This document shows, piece after piece, positions 8,748 to 18,017 of a stretch of 64,000 nucleotides of DNA. The DNA lies in contig OY969783.1 in the NCBI GenBank assembly GCA_963702995.1, positions 2,728,001 through 2,792,000 on the forward strand, in the 5' to 3' direction. This DNA is from MFD04580-c1 sp963702995. Its GTDB lineage: Bacteria; Planctomycetota; Phycisphaerae; Tepidisphaerales; Tepidisphaeraceae. A program made the translations under genes and the position numbers. The notes under the pieces are model-generated. The model made no database searches. It saw only the letters and a program-made list of their open reading frames with translations, and was not told the origin of the DNA. The first letter of the stretch is position 1, and each line of letters begins with the position of its first letter.

Positions 8748-9926
8748 ATGTGGGGAACTTCCACGGTCTTTGACGCTCACACGACTTTTGACCCCGCCGC
8801 CGATTTCGACGCCTTCGTGCGGAGCGTCCCGGCGAAGTGGGTCGTCTACCTGCTGGCCGATGCGCAGGATCGCCCCGTTCAGCTTCTGTGCGTCAAAAAT
8901 CTGCGCTATAGCCTGAAGCGGCGGCTGGGGACCGAGGAGGACCTGGGCCCGTCCAAGCGGGTCAATTACCGGGACCTTGTGCGGCGCATTCACTGGCGGC
9001 GCGTTGACAGCGCGCTTGAAGCAGACTGGCTCTACTACGAAGCGGCCCGCGACCTCTTTCCGAAAACGTACAAGGGGATGGTCGGCTTTCGCCCTGCCTG
9101 GTTCGTTCATGTCAACCCCGACGCCGACTTCCCGCGCTATACCAGGACAACGAACCTGACGCTGAAGACGGGCGTGCTCATTGGGCCTGTCGAGGACAAG
9201 CACGCGGCCGCCAGGCTGATCCAGCTCGCCGAAGACGCGTTCGACCTCTGCCGCTACTACAACATCCTGGTCGAAGCGCCGCGCGGGCGAGCCTGCGCCT
9301 ACAAGGAGATGGGCAAGTGCCCCGCCCCGTGTGACGGGACGATCTCGATGGAGCAGTACCGGTTCCTGGTCCGCTGGAGCGTCGAGACGATGGTGAGCCC
9401 GGCCGCCTTCATTGAGGATCAGAATCGCCGCATGCGACAGGCGGCCGCCGACCTGAACTTCGAAGCGGCGGCGCGGGTCAAGACGTTTATCGAGAGCCTC
9501 GGCGGCCTTGGCAAAGGGGCGCTGCGGCACGTGGCGCGATTTGCCGACTTCGCCTTCCTCGCACTCCAGCAGGGCCCGCGCGACGGAACGGTAAAGGTCT
9601 TCCTGATCGCGCGGGGGCGGATCGAACATCTGGTGAGCCTGATCGCCGAACCGCGGAGCCCGTCCGATCTGCTCCGCCTCGCGATCGCGGCCGGGGCGTC
9701 CGACGTCGCCGGGCACACGGACGGCATCGGCGCCGAGCGGGTGGGGATCATCGCCCATCACTTATTTTCGCCCAAGCAGTCGCATGGCGTCTTCCTGCCC
9801 CTCGGCGAAATCGAAGAGCGCGCCCTGGCGAAGGCTTTCAAGGAGCTGCGCCGCCAGCGCCCGGCGGATGTGGAGGAAGAGGCCGAGGGGGTGTTGAAAG
9901 AGCTGCGGTCGATGGAGCCGACGTGA
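8748..9926 (+). CDS. UvrC-like protein with degenerate GIY-YIG domain and no nuclease C-terminal domain
   Basis: 392 residues. The N-terminal ~90 align with the UvrC GIY-YIG domain (VVYLLADAQDRPVQLLCVKNL), but the position of the catalytic YVGKA is QLLCV, so the Tyr, Gly and Lys are gone. A UvrC cysteine cluster follows (GRACAYKEMGKCPAPC, ~185-200), then a UVR/UvrB-binding-like coiled coil (NRRMRQAAADLNFEAAARVKTF, ~225-250). The RNase H-like endonuclease and HhH domains of true UvrC (~600 residues) are missing. It therefore probably lacks nuclease activity and may bind UvrB, DNA or another partner. A perfect hairpin follows the stop. A second, genuine uvrC is expected elsewhere. Confidence 0.75.
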   Translation: MWGTSTVFDAHTTFDPAADFDAFVRSVPAKWVVYLLADAQDRPVQLLCVKNLRYSLKRRLGTEEDLGPSKRVNYRDLVRRIHWRRVDSALEADWLYYEAARDLFPKTYKGMVGFRPAWFVHVNPDADFPRYTRTTNLTLKTGVLIGPVEDKHAAARLIQLAEDAFDLCRYYNILVEAPRGRACAYKEMGKCPAPCDGTISMEQYRFLVRWSVETMVSPAAFIEDQNRRMRQAAADLNFEAAARVKTFIESLGGLGKGALRHVARFADFAFLALQQGPRDGTVKVFLIARGRIEHLVSLIAEPRSPSDLLRLAIAAGASDVAGHTDGIGAERVGIIAHHLFSPKQSHGVFLPLGEIEERALAKAFKELRRQRPADVEEEAEGVLKELRSMEPT

Positions 9927-9951
9927 CGGCGGCGGGGTGTTCTGTCTCGGG

Positions 9952-9977
9952 GATCGCCGCGGCTTCACGCGGCGATC
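9952..9977 (+). terminator. hairpin after the UvrC-like gene
   Basis: GATCGCCGC / GCGGCGATC form a perfect 9-bp stem around an 8-base loop, 25 bases after the stop codon. There is no U-tract, so terminator function is inferred from position. Confidence 0.5.
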
Positions 9978-10086
9978 ATCTATTGCTCGGAGGGCGGGTA
10001 CATCGCGTGGAACCACGCCGAGATGGAGTCGCGATCCAGCGGCTTCGCCCCCATCAGTTGCTTCAGGTGCCGTAAACTCTGGCATC

Positions 10087-10317
10087 TTTCCGACCCGCCG
10101 GCCGGCTCCGGCCTGGTTTGCCCAATTCCTGGAAGCAGTGGCCGGCGAGCGCCTGACCGGCGCCTCCGACCGGCCTGAAATCGTGCCCGCCGAGCGATTT
10201 TTAGACCTCGCGAAGCAAATTCAGAGTTCGACGAGCAGCGATTATTACTCCCGGTGGGCACGCCGGTGGCTCGCAGGCGCCAAACCACCTGTTGACCCGC
10301 CGGCTTATGACCCATAG
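10087..10317 (+). pseudogene. C-terminal remnant of a large planctomycete protein
   Basis: The reading frame carries PAWFAQFLEAVAGERL ... DYYSRWARRWL, which resembles the C-terminal tail of large WD40 or kinase-type proteins of planctomycetes (tail ending in D-x-Y-x-R-W-A-R-W). There is no matching upstream body, so this looks like a leftover fragment. It ends inside repeat family E. Confidence 0.4.
10263..10299 (+). repeat. dispersed repeat family E, copy 1
   Basis: CCGGTGGCTCGCAGGCGCCA followed by AACCACCTGTTG. Nearly identical to the minus-strand copy at 14221-14254; both lie at the ends of degraded genes. Confidence 0.65.
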
Positions 10318-10636
10318 CGATTACGGCGAAAGCTCCAGAGCGGCGAGCAGGCCACTGTCTTTTCGGCGTGCAGACGGCTTCTCTCCTGGCCGCGAGGACG
10401 GCGTTCCTGGCATCGCTCCGGCAATGGCTGTGTCGCAAGCGCGATTTGACCGCCCGGCCGAAGATCATCGACCGATCGGCCCCACCCACCCTCGTTTTTA
10501 GATCGCCAGCGGGGTTCGATCACCGATTATGACCGATTTTTCGCGATCAGTCACGCAACAATTCGATATTCCATGAGCGCGATCCTATTAGAAGGGCCTC
10601 GCAGCGCCGATCAGCGCTTGCCGCCAAGGCGACTTC

Positions 10637-13309
10637 TCAGCTCACCTTGATCATCGCCTTGACGACGACGGTTGACGAGTTGTCGGTCACCGTAATCGTC
10701 ACCGTGTACGCCTTCCTGGTCGTGTATTTATGACTGCCCTTGAGGGTCCAGAAACTGCCATTGTTGGTTATCGCTGATTTGAATGCGAAGGTCGCAGATG
10801 ACTTGGTGCCGTCGTTCCAGTCGATCGTGGCATTGTAGTCGCCGGCATTGATATTCACCGCATCCTGATCGCGGAAGGTTCCGAGGGCCACGTTGGTGAA
10901 CGCGACGCCGGATTTGGCCGTGAGCGCGAGATTCGATGGCGTATCAAGCGGAGACTCGGCGATCTTGGCCACGCTGCTGGCCACGACGGTCGATCCGCCG
11001 GTCTGGTGAATCGTTACTTTAACCGCATAACCCGAGGTATTGGCCTCGGCGTAAGTATGGCTGGCGGTGACGTGGAAATGGCCGGCGGCGTCCGGGACGA
11101 TGGTGCCGGCAGTGGTTGACCCATCGGCCCAGTTAACGGTGGCGCTGAACCGGCTCTTGGTGGCTGTCAGATCGTCGCTGATAAAGTTGGCGACCGTCCC
11201 GCTCGCGAGCCGGCCTTCGTTGCCGGTGATTGTTGCTCCGGTCGCCTTGAGCGACGGCGCCGGCGCCGCCACGTCTACGGTGTCCTGCACCTGATTTGAA
11301 TCCGGCACGGTAATGTCATCGTGATGGATGACAACCGTTGGATTGAACGTGCCAGTTGCAGTGTACACATGGTTGCCGCTGAGCGTGAAAACGCCGTTGG
11401 CGTAGCTAACCGTGCCTAAGTTATCGGGATTCGAGCCATCGTTCCAATCGATCGTGGCGGAATAATCGCCGGTCGCTTCAGGCCCACCCGGATCGACAAA
11501 CGTGGCGAGTTTCAACGTACCGGTGCTGCTGCCCTTGGTGCTGTGGAAAGTCGAAATCGCAGGTGATGCAACGACCGCGGGATCGGAAACCTCGGCGTTG
11601 GTCGATGCATTGACAACAATGCCTCCGGTATCGTTGCGGCCTTTCGTGTCTGTGATCGTGATGAAAACGGGATACTGGCCTTCTTCGATATATTTATGCT
11701 TCCCGTTGACATCAAACCCGCCGGCAGGATCGGCGACAACCGTACCGGCCGAGGTCACGGTATCACCCCATGAAATGCTGGCGGTGAAGTCCGTCGCCTG
11801 CGAACGGGTATCCGGATCGGCAAACTTCGCGACCGTGGTTGTGAAAGATGTGCCCTCCACCGCGGGAAGGGAAGCAGCGGCGGTTGCCGTCAAGGGCGGA
11901 TCGCCGATCACAGTCGCGTCGATGTCCTGCGAGAATTCCGATGTATCGCCGAACGGGGCGATGCCGGTGGTCGTGGCTGTAGCCGAGACGGTTTCCCCGA
12001 TGGTCAGCGTTACGGGGAAGGTTCCGGTGAACGTTGCATTGCCTGAAGAATCGGTGACGACGGGAATGGTGCCTAGGAAGGTTTGTCCTTGGCCGAATCC
12101 GGACGGATCGGGCTCTGCGTTCGCATAAACATCGACAAGCAGGGCGGTGTTGGCGTTGGTGTTGATTTCACCGGTGATCGTCGTGCTGCCGCCCGACGTG
12201 ATGGCCGAAGCGAGGACGGGGAAATTCTGAAGATGATTCGCGCCGGTGTCGCCGTCGCCCGGATCGTTGGGGGTCACGCCGTCGATGCCGAGGTCGATAC
12301 CAAGACCTTTGTTGGAAAAGATGGAGTTGTGGCGGATGACGTTTTCAGTGCCAGTAAAAAAAAGATTGGCACTAAAAAAAACGGCGACGCCCGCACCCCC
12401 ATTAAAAGCGATAATATTGCCCTCGGACGATAGTGTCCCGCCGATCATGTCGCCCGCCCCGTTCGCTTCAACGCCGGCCCCACCGTTCCCAAGGCCCAAC
12501 GTCCCTGATGCATCGGTGCCAATGTAGTTACCTTGAATGACCTCGGCATCGCTGGCGAAAATGCCAATCTTAGTATTCCCGGAGATAACGTTACGCGTTC
12601 CGGCAGAAGTACCACCGATCGTGTTATTAGCTCCCGAATTTTGGATACCATCAGTGTTGCCCTCCGCCGATGTTCCGAGTGGGTCTGTGCCGATGTAGTT
12701 TCCGGCGATGGTGTTACCATTGCTGCTATTGATAAAAATTCCGACACCAGCCCCACCAGCGTTAAAGTGACTGATGATCAGGCCGCGAAGCACAGAGCCG
12801 CCACTCCCAGTGCCTAACTCAATCCCAATGCCGGCAGCAACGTCATCCGTACCATCGAGTTGGATGATCGGAACGTGTGTCGTCGAATCAAATCCATACT
12901 GAGTCGTGCCATCGATCAGAACGGGTTTGATGATAACAGGCAGGTCAAGACCAGTCGCGCTGGGATCCGAGCCGACCATGATCGTATGAACGCCGGTTCC
13001 TGGAATATTGAAGTTGATCGTGTCAGCGGTCCCGAACGTACCGGGAGTTTGCGCGGTGATGTCCGCGTCACCGAGCTCATTGCCGGCGTTGATCGCCGTG
13101 ATGGCTTCGCGCAGCGATACCGATCCATCGTTGGGCGTGATGTCGTCGGCCGTTGTCGTCACCGTGATGGACGCCAGCATCCGGCGAACCTCAAGCGGCT
13201 CGATCGCGCCCCGTTCCGCCCGTTGAATGTTCCGTCGGGCAACAGTGAAAGCGTGGAACTTGCGGCCCTTTGTTCGATCAAGCATTTTCTTCCCGTCCAG
13301 ATAAAACAA
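10637..13309 (-). CDS. large surface/extracellular protein with planctomycete LEPR-type leader, beta-helix and PKD-like repeats
   Basis: 890 residues. The long basic leader (MLDRTKGRKFH ... GAIEPLEVRRMLAS, ~9-47) matches the planctomycete LEPR/extracellular sorting motif. It is followed by SLREAITAINAG, the CSLREAI-type start of a right-handed beta-helix with many NTIAGNYIGTD-like coils (~50-350). The rest is a string of immunoglobulin-like PKD/cadherin-type modules, each with a (I/V)xWxDGT and HxYxxxGxYxVxVTI pattern (ISWGDTV, IDWNDGSN, VNWADGST, IDWNDGTK). Likely adhesive or structural surface protein. Start at 13309 or the second Met at 13285. No catalytic motif seen. Downstream 700 bp is fragment-rich. 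Confidence 0.8.
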   Translation of the reverse strand: MFYLDGKKMLDRTKGRKFHAFTVARRNIQRAERGAIEPLEVRRMLASITVTTTADDITPNDGSVSLREAITAINAGNELGDADITAQTPGTFGTADTINFNIPGTGVHTIMVGSDPSATGLDLPVIIKPVLIDGTTQYGFDSTTHVPIIQLDGTDDVAAGIGIELGTGSGGSVLRGLIISHFNAGGAGVGIFINSSNGNTIAGNYIGTDPLGTSAEGNTDGIQNSGANNTIGGTSAGTRNVISGNTKIGIFASDAEVIQGNYIGTDASGTLGLGNGGAGVEANGAGDMIGGTLSSEGNIIAFNGGAGVAVFFSANLFFTGTENVIRHNSIFSNKGLGIDLGIDGVTPNDPGDGDTGANHLQNFPVLASAITSGGSTTITGEINTNANTALLVDVYANAEPDPSGFGQGQTFLGTIPVVTDSSGNATFTGTFPVTLTIGETVSATATTTGIAPFGDTSEFSQDIDATVIGDPPLTATAAASLPAVEGTSFTTTVAKFADPDTRSQATDFTASISWGDTVTSAGTVVADPAGGFDVNGKHKYIEEGQYPVFITITDTKGRNDTGGIVVNASTNAEVSDPAVVASPAISTFHSTKGSSTGTLKLATFVDPGGPEATGDYSATIDWNDGSNPDNLGTVSYANGVFTLSGNHVYTATGTFNPTVVIHHDDITVPDSNQVQDTVDVAAPAPSLKATGATITGNEGRLASGTVANFISDDLTATKSRFSATVNWADGSTTAGTIVPDAAGHFHVTASHTYAEANTSGYAVKVTIHQTGGSTVVASSVAKIAESPLDTPSNLALTAKSGVAFTNVALGTFRDQDAVNINAGDYNATIDWNDGTKSSATFAFKSAITNNGSFWTLKGSHKYTTRKAYTVTITVTDNSSTVVVKAMIKVS

Positions 13310-13521
13310 CGGTTAACACGAACCGTTTGGGGAAAAGCCCCCGCCCCAAGTTTAGAGCAGGCGAACGATAAGCAGACAAAACGCGAGACACAAGGCTTTT
13401 CTAGCAAGAATTCGCGGCGGCGGAACTTCTCAACGAGGATTCTTGTCACTCTGTCGTCCGTTTGGACGGTTGTAACGATTATGTTAAATGACCTTGCGCA
13501 ATCGTGCGGGGTGATTCCCCG

Positions 13522-13593
13522 CAGCGCGTCCGCCTGATCGTCGGTGACTTCAGTCGTGTCTTTCAGCGCCACGTCGAATTCGTACGTCTTCAT
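13522..13593 (-). pseudogene. truncated start of a small conserved hypothetical gene
   Basis: MKTYEFDVALKDTTEVTDDQ resembles the N terminus of a widespread ~80-residue bacterial protein of unknown role whose next residues are usually FAAGCDD. Here the match ends after ADAL and the frame becomes unrelated. Its ATG overlaps the stop of the upstream frame (ATGA), as in a translationally coupled pair. Confidence 0.4.
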
Positions 13594-14007
13594 AGCAGAC
13601 TCCGTCGGCCCCACGCGTGGGCACGGGAACCCGACTTGTACAACTGCCAGCCACGCCCCAATGCGTAATCGAACGCCGCTCCAATAACTTTTTCGGCTCT
13701 CCGCCACATGTGCTGATCGTGGTGTACCAGGTCCTGGAGTCGGTGCGGGCGAAAGTTAGGTAACCATCGTCGCCCGATGAAATTGCGCTCCTGGATGGTC
13801 CCGCAGCCGACCGCAACCAGTTGGGGTGTCCGAGCCCTCGTCAGCGACTTTGGCGGAGAGCCACTTTTTCCGGTGGTCGTTCACGGAATCGTCTATTGAT
13901 TTTACCGCGCGCATCGTCGAGACCACGCTAGCCCTCCGTTCGGGTGGACGGGAAATCCTCTGGCCCGGCGGATTGGTCGATATCCGTTCTACGCGAGCGT
14001 TCTCCAT
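13590..14007 (-). pseudogene. hypothetical gene, apparently frameshifted
   Basis: Two minus-strand frames abut: one opens at 14007 (MENARVERISTNPPGQRISR), the other continues from about 13830 to a stop at 13590 (TPQLVAVGCGTIQERNFIGR ... AFDYALGRGWQLYKSG). One extra base near 13830-13850 would join them into ~138 residues. The stop overlaps the ATG of the fragment at 13593. Family not recognised, and reality of the N-terminal half is doubtful. Confidence 0.3.
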
Positions 14008-14220
14008 CCGCCGCCACAGTTAAGGAAGTGGGGCCGAGTTGATCTTGCGGGGAATCAAGAAGGCGGAGTTGCGGTCGATGTCGACGACGATCGCGGGGGA
14101 ACGGGTCCAGAGGTCAGGAGTCAGACGGAGGAAATCTGACCTCTGTCCTCCGACCTCTTCCTCCCTGCCCTCTTTGCGTGGCATCTCGTCGATGTCAAAC
14201 GCGCGAAGAAGCTCCGCAAG

Positions 14221-14254
14221 CCAACGGGTGGTTTGGCGCCTGCCAGCCACCGGA
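14221..14254 (-). repeat. dispersed repeat family E, copy 2
   Basis: On the minus strand reads CCGGTGGCTGGCAGGCGCCA then AACCACCCGTTGG, differing at only a few positions from 10263-10299. It lies just beyond the SocA-like gene fragment. Confidence 0.65.
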
Positions 14255-14304
14255 TCCCCAGCATTGACCGAACGGCAGGGACTAAGTCGCGATAGGCATG
14301 ACGA

Positions 14305-14619
14305 TCAAAACGGCTTGAACCACACCGGCCCGTTGACCCGCCTGCTGACGTCCCAGAGCGCTGACGGTGCATCTCCAGACGGGCCACGGCGGGAAAATTT
14401 CGATTTCTTGTAATGTGCCTGAAAAAAGCGCTCTTCCACCGCCGGCCCTCGACGCATCCGAACGATCGGAAAATCGGACAGGATGCCCGCATGGTCGCGA
14501 AAGTGAAGCAGATGCGCGATGTAGAACGACTTGTACAAGCGCGTCTTACCTCCGAAGGCGCCGCCCGCTTGCTCAACGATCGCCGTCAAGATTGCTTTGG
14601 CCTTCTCGCGTGAGTCCAT
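14305..14619 (-). pseudogene. fragment of a Panacea/SocA-type (DUF4065-like) protein
   Basis: ATG at 14619 is preceded by a strong GGAGGT, eight bases upstream. The first ~65 residues read like the N-terminal half of Panacea/SocA antitoxin-domain proteins: KTRLYKSFYIAHLLHFRDH followed by FPIVRMRRGPAVEE, the usual L-x-K-L-x-Y-x-A-H and M-R-x-G-P pattern. After that the sequence loses resemblance and the frame ends at 109 codons, so the C-terminal half is missing or scrambled. Possibly a degraded phage- or toxin-linked gene; no toxin partner is visible. Confidence 0.45.
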
Positions 14620-14768
14620 TACCGATACCTCCAAGGGCCGGTCGTCGCTTTTTCGATCCGGCCGATATCATCCTATCGGCCGTTCCCGCCGCCAGGTAGC
14701 AGGATCGACAAGGGCGAGTGCTGCCCCGTAGACGATCTCCGACAACGCCTTAAGCCCGCACCACCATT

Positions 14769-15488
14769 CTACGGCAGTTCGCGAACGCGCAGGTTGCGGA
14801 ACTCGACGCGCGCCCCGTGGCCTAGGAAACCGATGTGCCCTGTCTTGTTCCCCAGGCCAGGATGGCGCTTCAAGACGTTCGGGTCTTTAACGTCATCCAG
14901 GTTCGCATCGACGATCACCACGCCGTTCAGCGTCACCTTGATCTGGCGGTCGTCGGCCAGGATCTCCTCGCTGTTCCATTCGCCGACTGGCCTTAGGTGG
15001 CCCCGCTCGGCCGGGACGACGTCGTAAATCGAGCCGTGGTACTGCGAAGGGTGAATCGATTTGTACTGGGTGCCGGAGTCGTCGAGGATTTGAATCTCCA
15101 TCCCCACCTGCGACGTGCGGCCGGCGAGCGGGGCTCGGATGCCGATCCCGTTGTTCGCGTTCTCGCTCAACTTGAACTCGAAGCGCAACACAAAGTTCGC
15201 GTATTCTTTCCGGGTGTAGAGGTTCCCGCCGTCCTTCACCGTGCAGAAGGCGACGCCGGTCGCGGGGTCAACTTGATAACCAGCGCCCTGTCTCATCGCG
15301 TTGTCGGCCATTCCGTAAACCCAATCGTCCAAGTCGCGGCCGTTGAAGATCGGCTTGAAGCCGGGCTCGACCACAGGTCGCGTCGTGGCCTGGGTCGCGG
15401 GCCCACCAACCGCCTCACGTTGGAGAACAACCACAAGCATCAGGGAAACCGCGAGGCTGAAAGCGAGCTTGATCGGATGGCATGACAT
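14769..15488 (-). CDS. secreted DUF1080 (3-keto-disaccharide hydrolase fold) protein
   Basis: Start ATG at 15488 has GGAGAG upstream and opens a signal peptide (MSCHPIKLAFSLAVSLMLVV); the longer frame adds 55 non-conserved residues. The mature part is a concanavalin-like DUF1080 domain: FKPIFNGRDLDDWVYG at the N terminus, LYTRKEYANFVLRFEFKLS, NNGIGIRAPLAG, MEIQILDD, GSIYDVVPAERG, GEWNSEEI, and GHIGFLGHGARVEFRNLRVR at the end. This family is greatly expanded in planctomycetes and includes 3-keto-glucoside hydrolases acting outside the cytoplasm. 239 residues, complete. Confidence 0.88.
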   Translation of the reverse strand: MSCHPIKLAFSLAVSLMLVVVLQREAVGGPATQATTRPVVEPGFKPIFNGRDLDDWVYGMADNAMRQGAGYQVDPATGVAFCTVKDGGNLYTRKEYANFVLRFEFKLSENANNGIGIRAPLAGRTSQVGMEIQILDDSGTQYKSIHPSQYHGSIYDVVPAERGHLRPVGEWNSEEILADDRQIKVTLNGVVIVDANLDDVKDPNVLKRHPGLGNKTGHIGFLGHGARVEFRNLRVRELP

Positions 15489-15709
15489 GGGCTCTCTCCG
15501 AGTTGCGTGACTCGTTTCTTCGTGAGTTGATTCTCCCGCCGCCCGTAGTAACGGCCGCGCGAGGCTTGCGTTGTGCGTCCGGGAGCGGCCTTCGGCCGCG
15601 TCCAATGGGGCGCGGCGGTCGCATTTTTGTTGACCGGGCCGGTTTGGTTTCACTAAGATGAGGTTCGGATGGGGATGGGTTTAGGCGAAGCTAAGTCCTC
15701 CGGAACGCT

Positions 15710-17404
15710 TTGGATAACGTGCGCAATAAAGTTCTGGTACTGGCCGGCCAATCGAAGACCAATGCCGCGGCGATCGAATCCCTTCGAGCTTGCTGCGAAG
15801 TTGTCGAGATTGCGTCGATCGACGAAGCGATCAACTCCCTCCGCCACGACCACTTCAGCGCCATCTTCTCCGACTCCGCCGATTTCCTCCCCCTTGAGCG
15901 AGCGTTAGTCAGCCAGCAGGCCAATCTGGTCCTGAACACGATCGGGGAAGGGGTCTGCATCGTCGATGCCGAGGGACGCTGCAACTGGATGAACAAGAAA
16001 ATGCAGGCTTGGCCTGCCCGGGTGCATGAAAAGATCCGCCGAGCGTGCCAGGGGAGCTTCGAGCTGTTCAGCAAGCAGGTCTCACCGCAGAACGCCGAAA
16101 CGCCGGCGAGTTTCAACCGGTCCAAGCGATACGCGCTCAACATCGAAGATCAGCAGTTCATGGAGATGATCGCCTCCCCGGTGATCAACCCGGCCGGGCA
16201 GGTGGTGCAGGTCGTTGCGGTCGTCTGGGATGCGACGGGGACTCGGCGGCTCCAGCAGAAGATCGACGCCATCGACAAGGCCGGCCGAGAACTGGTTCGC
16301 CTCGAAGCCGACACGATGAGCAAGATGAACGTCGGCCAGCGGCTGAAGCTGCTGGAAGAGAAGATCATCAGCTACACCAAAGACCTGATGCACTTCGATC
16401 ACTTCGCGATCCGTTTGCTTGATCGGCGGAGCAAGAAGCTGGAGATGGTCATCAGCGCCGGGCTCCCGGCCGAGGCGCTGAACATTGATCTGTTCGCCGA
16501 GACAGAAGGGCATGGGATCAGCGGGTACGTCGCCGCGACCGGCCGCAGCTATATCTGCCCCGACGTCGAGCGCGACCCGCGGTACGTCTTCGGGCTGGAT
16601 CAGGCCAAGAGCAGCTTGACCGTCCCCCTGACGTTACATGACCGCGTGATCGGTATCTTCAACATCGAGAGCCGGCACCGGGCGGCCTTCAACGAGGATG
16701 ACCGACAGTTCGCTGAAATCTTCGGCCGCTACGTCGCGATCGCGCTGAACATCCTCGACTTGATGATCGTCGAACGCGTCGGGACGGCCCACAAGGTGGC
16801 CGACGATGTGTGTGCGGAGGTCGCTGGGCCGCTGAACGACATCGGCTCCGACGCGACCGCATTAATGGACGACTACATCGGGCATGACGACCTGCGGCAT
16901 AAGCTTCAGCAGATCCTGGATAATGTCGGGGTCATCCGAAAAGCCCTGCGTCAAGTGGCGGCCGGGCCCAACACATCGGTCCTGGGCGCGCAGGAAGTGA
17001 AAGAGGATGAGGACCCTGTGCTCGCCGGGGCTAAGATCCTGGTCGCCGACGACGAACCGAACATTCGGAACACGATCAGCGATATCCTTCGAAAGTACGG
17101 CGCGACGGTGACCGTCGCGGCCAACGGTGGCGAGGCGGTTCATTACGTCGAAACGGCGGATTTCGATCTGGTGCTCAGTGACATCAAGATGCCGGACAAG
17201 ACGGGGTATGATGTGTTCTCCGCGGCCCGTCGCCGATCAACCTCGGTACCGGTGATCCTGATGACCGGCTTCGGCTACGACCCCAACCATTCCATCGTCC
17301 GGGCAAGCCAGGAAGGCTTGCAAGCGGTGCTCTTCAAGCCGTTCAAGGTCGATCAGCTTATGTCCGAGATTCGCAAGGCCCTGCAATCCCAACCGGTCCG
17401 ATAA
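15710..17404 (+). CDS. signalling protein: PAS-GAF-(degenerate DHp)-receiver
   Basis: 564 residues from a TTG start at 15710 (alternatives downstream are possible). The N-terminal ~60 look like a receiver-type fold without its acceptor. A PAS domain (~65-165, LNTIGEGVCIVDAEGRCNWM), a GAF domain (~200-345, HFDHFAIRLLDRR, GISGYVAATGRSYICPDV, SLTVPLTLHDRVIGIFNIES) and a helical dimerisation-like segment (~355-410) follow. That segment reads AEVAGPLNDI where a histidine kinase has H-E-x-x-N-P-L, so the phospho-His is absent, and there is no ATPase domain. The C-terminal receiver (~440-560) is intact: DDEPN, LVLSDIKMP with acceptor Asp, and the FKPF lysine. Likely a non-kinase relay or scaffold. 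Confidence 0.75.
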   Translation: MDNVRNKVLVLAGQSKTNAAAIESLRACCEVVEIASIDEAINSLRHDHFSAIFSDSADFLPLERALVSQQANLVLNTIGEGVCIVDAEGRCNWMNKKMQAWPARVHEKIRRACQGSFELFSKQVSPQNAETPASFNRSKRYALNIEDQQFMEMIASPVINPAGQVVQVVAVVWDATGTRRLQQKIDAIDKAGRELVRLEADTMSKMNVGQRLKLLEEKIISYTKDLMHFDHFAIRLLDRRSKKLEMVISAGLPAEALNIDLFAETEGHGISGYVAATGRSYICPDVERDPRYVFGLDQAKSSLTVPLTLHDRVIGIFNIESRHRAAFNEDDRQFAEIFGRYVAIALNILDLMIVERVGTAHKVADDVCAEVAGPLNDIGSDATALMDDYIGHDDLRHKLQQILDNVGVIRKALRQVAAGPNTSVLGAQEVKEDEDPVLAGAKILVADDEPNIRNTISDILRKYGATVTVAANGGEAVHYVETADFDLVLSDIKMPDKTGYDVFSAARRRSTSVPVILMTGFGYDPNHSIVRASQEGLQAVLFKPFKVDQLMSEIRKALQSQPVR

Positions 17405-17556
17405 GGCCGGCCGCCCCTGAAACCTCCCTCGCCGTGCTCCCTTCCTCCAATCGAACGGACCAAACGAAGAACGAGGCCAACGCCTCGTCCGTCGGTCTTC
17501 AATGTTGCTGCTGCGCGGACAGCGACTGGCGCCATTCTGTCCGCCATCAATGCGGC

Positions 17557-17883
17557 TCAGCGCCCAAACTTACCCGTCAGCGCTCGCGCGATCGACGCGT
17601 TGGAGCTCGGCGGCGAGGAACTGGGCCTGTCGTGGGCCTCAACGACTTCGCTCGAGACGATCTGCGCGGACAGGCGGCGACTGCCTTCAACCGGAGGCTT
17701 GCCGATGACGCTGGCGATCTGGTTCACTTCCGCCTGCTTGGTCGCCAGCTTCTGCTCTAGTTCATCAAGCTGGGATTCGATCGTCCGATATTCGGAGAGA
17801 GCGGCCGCGTAGAGCTGTTCACCCTGCTGCAACCACTGTTGTAAGGAATTGGCGGCCAAGTTGTTCTCCGAAGGGGTGGTCAT
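17557..17883 (-). CDS. small coiled-coil protein of unknown function
   Basis: About 108 residues from ATG at 17883 (GGGTGAG just upstream). A central amphipathic coiled coil (LQQWLQQGEQLYAAALSEYR, ESQLDELEQKLATKQAEVNQ, ~18-70) is followed by a low-complexity Ser-rich tail. No signal peptide or membrane segment. Family not recognised. Confidence 0.55.
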   Translation of the reverse strand: MTTPSENNLAANSLQQWLQQGEQLYAAALSEYRTIESQLDELEQKLATKQAEVNQIASVIGKPPVEGSRRLSAQIVSSEVVEAHDRPSSSPPSSNASIARALTGKFGR

Positions 17884-18017
17884 CTCACCCAGCTTAACGA
17901 CGCCGCGGCAAGGTTGCACGGACTTCCTCGCATCCCGGAGGGCGCGGCGGCGCTACGTCTCATATGAGACATCGGACGATCGGCTTGCGGACATGACCTT
18001 TGACCGGGCGCGACGCG

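Noticed and set aside
10872..10900. Mobile-element genes near the fragment region
   Set aside because: I searched the 10-15 kb frames for transposase or integrase motifs and saw none.
11502..12128. 208-codon plus-strand frame inside the surface protein
   Set aside because: Shadow of the repetitive coding strand; no start signal and no domain.
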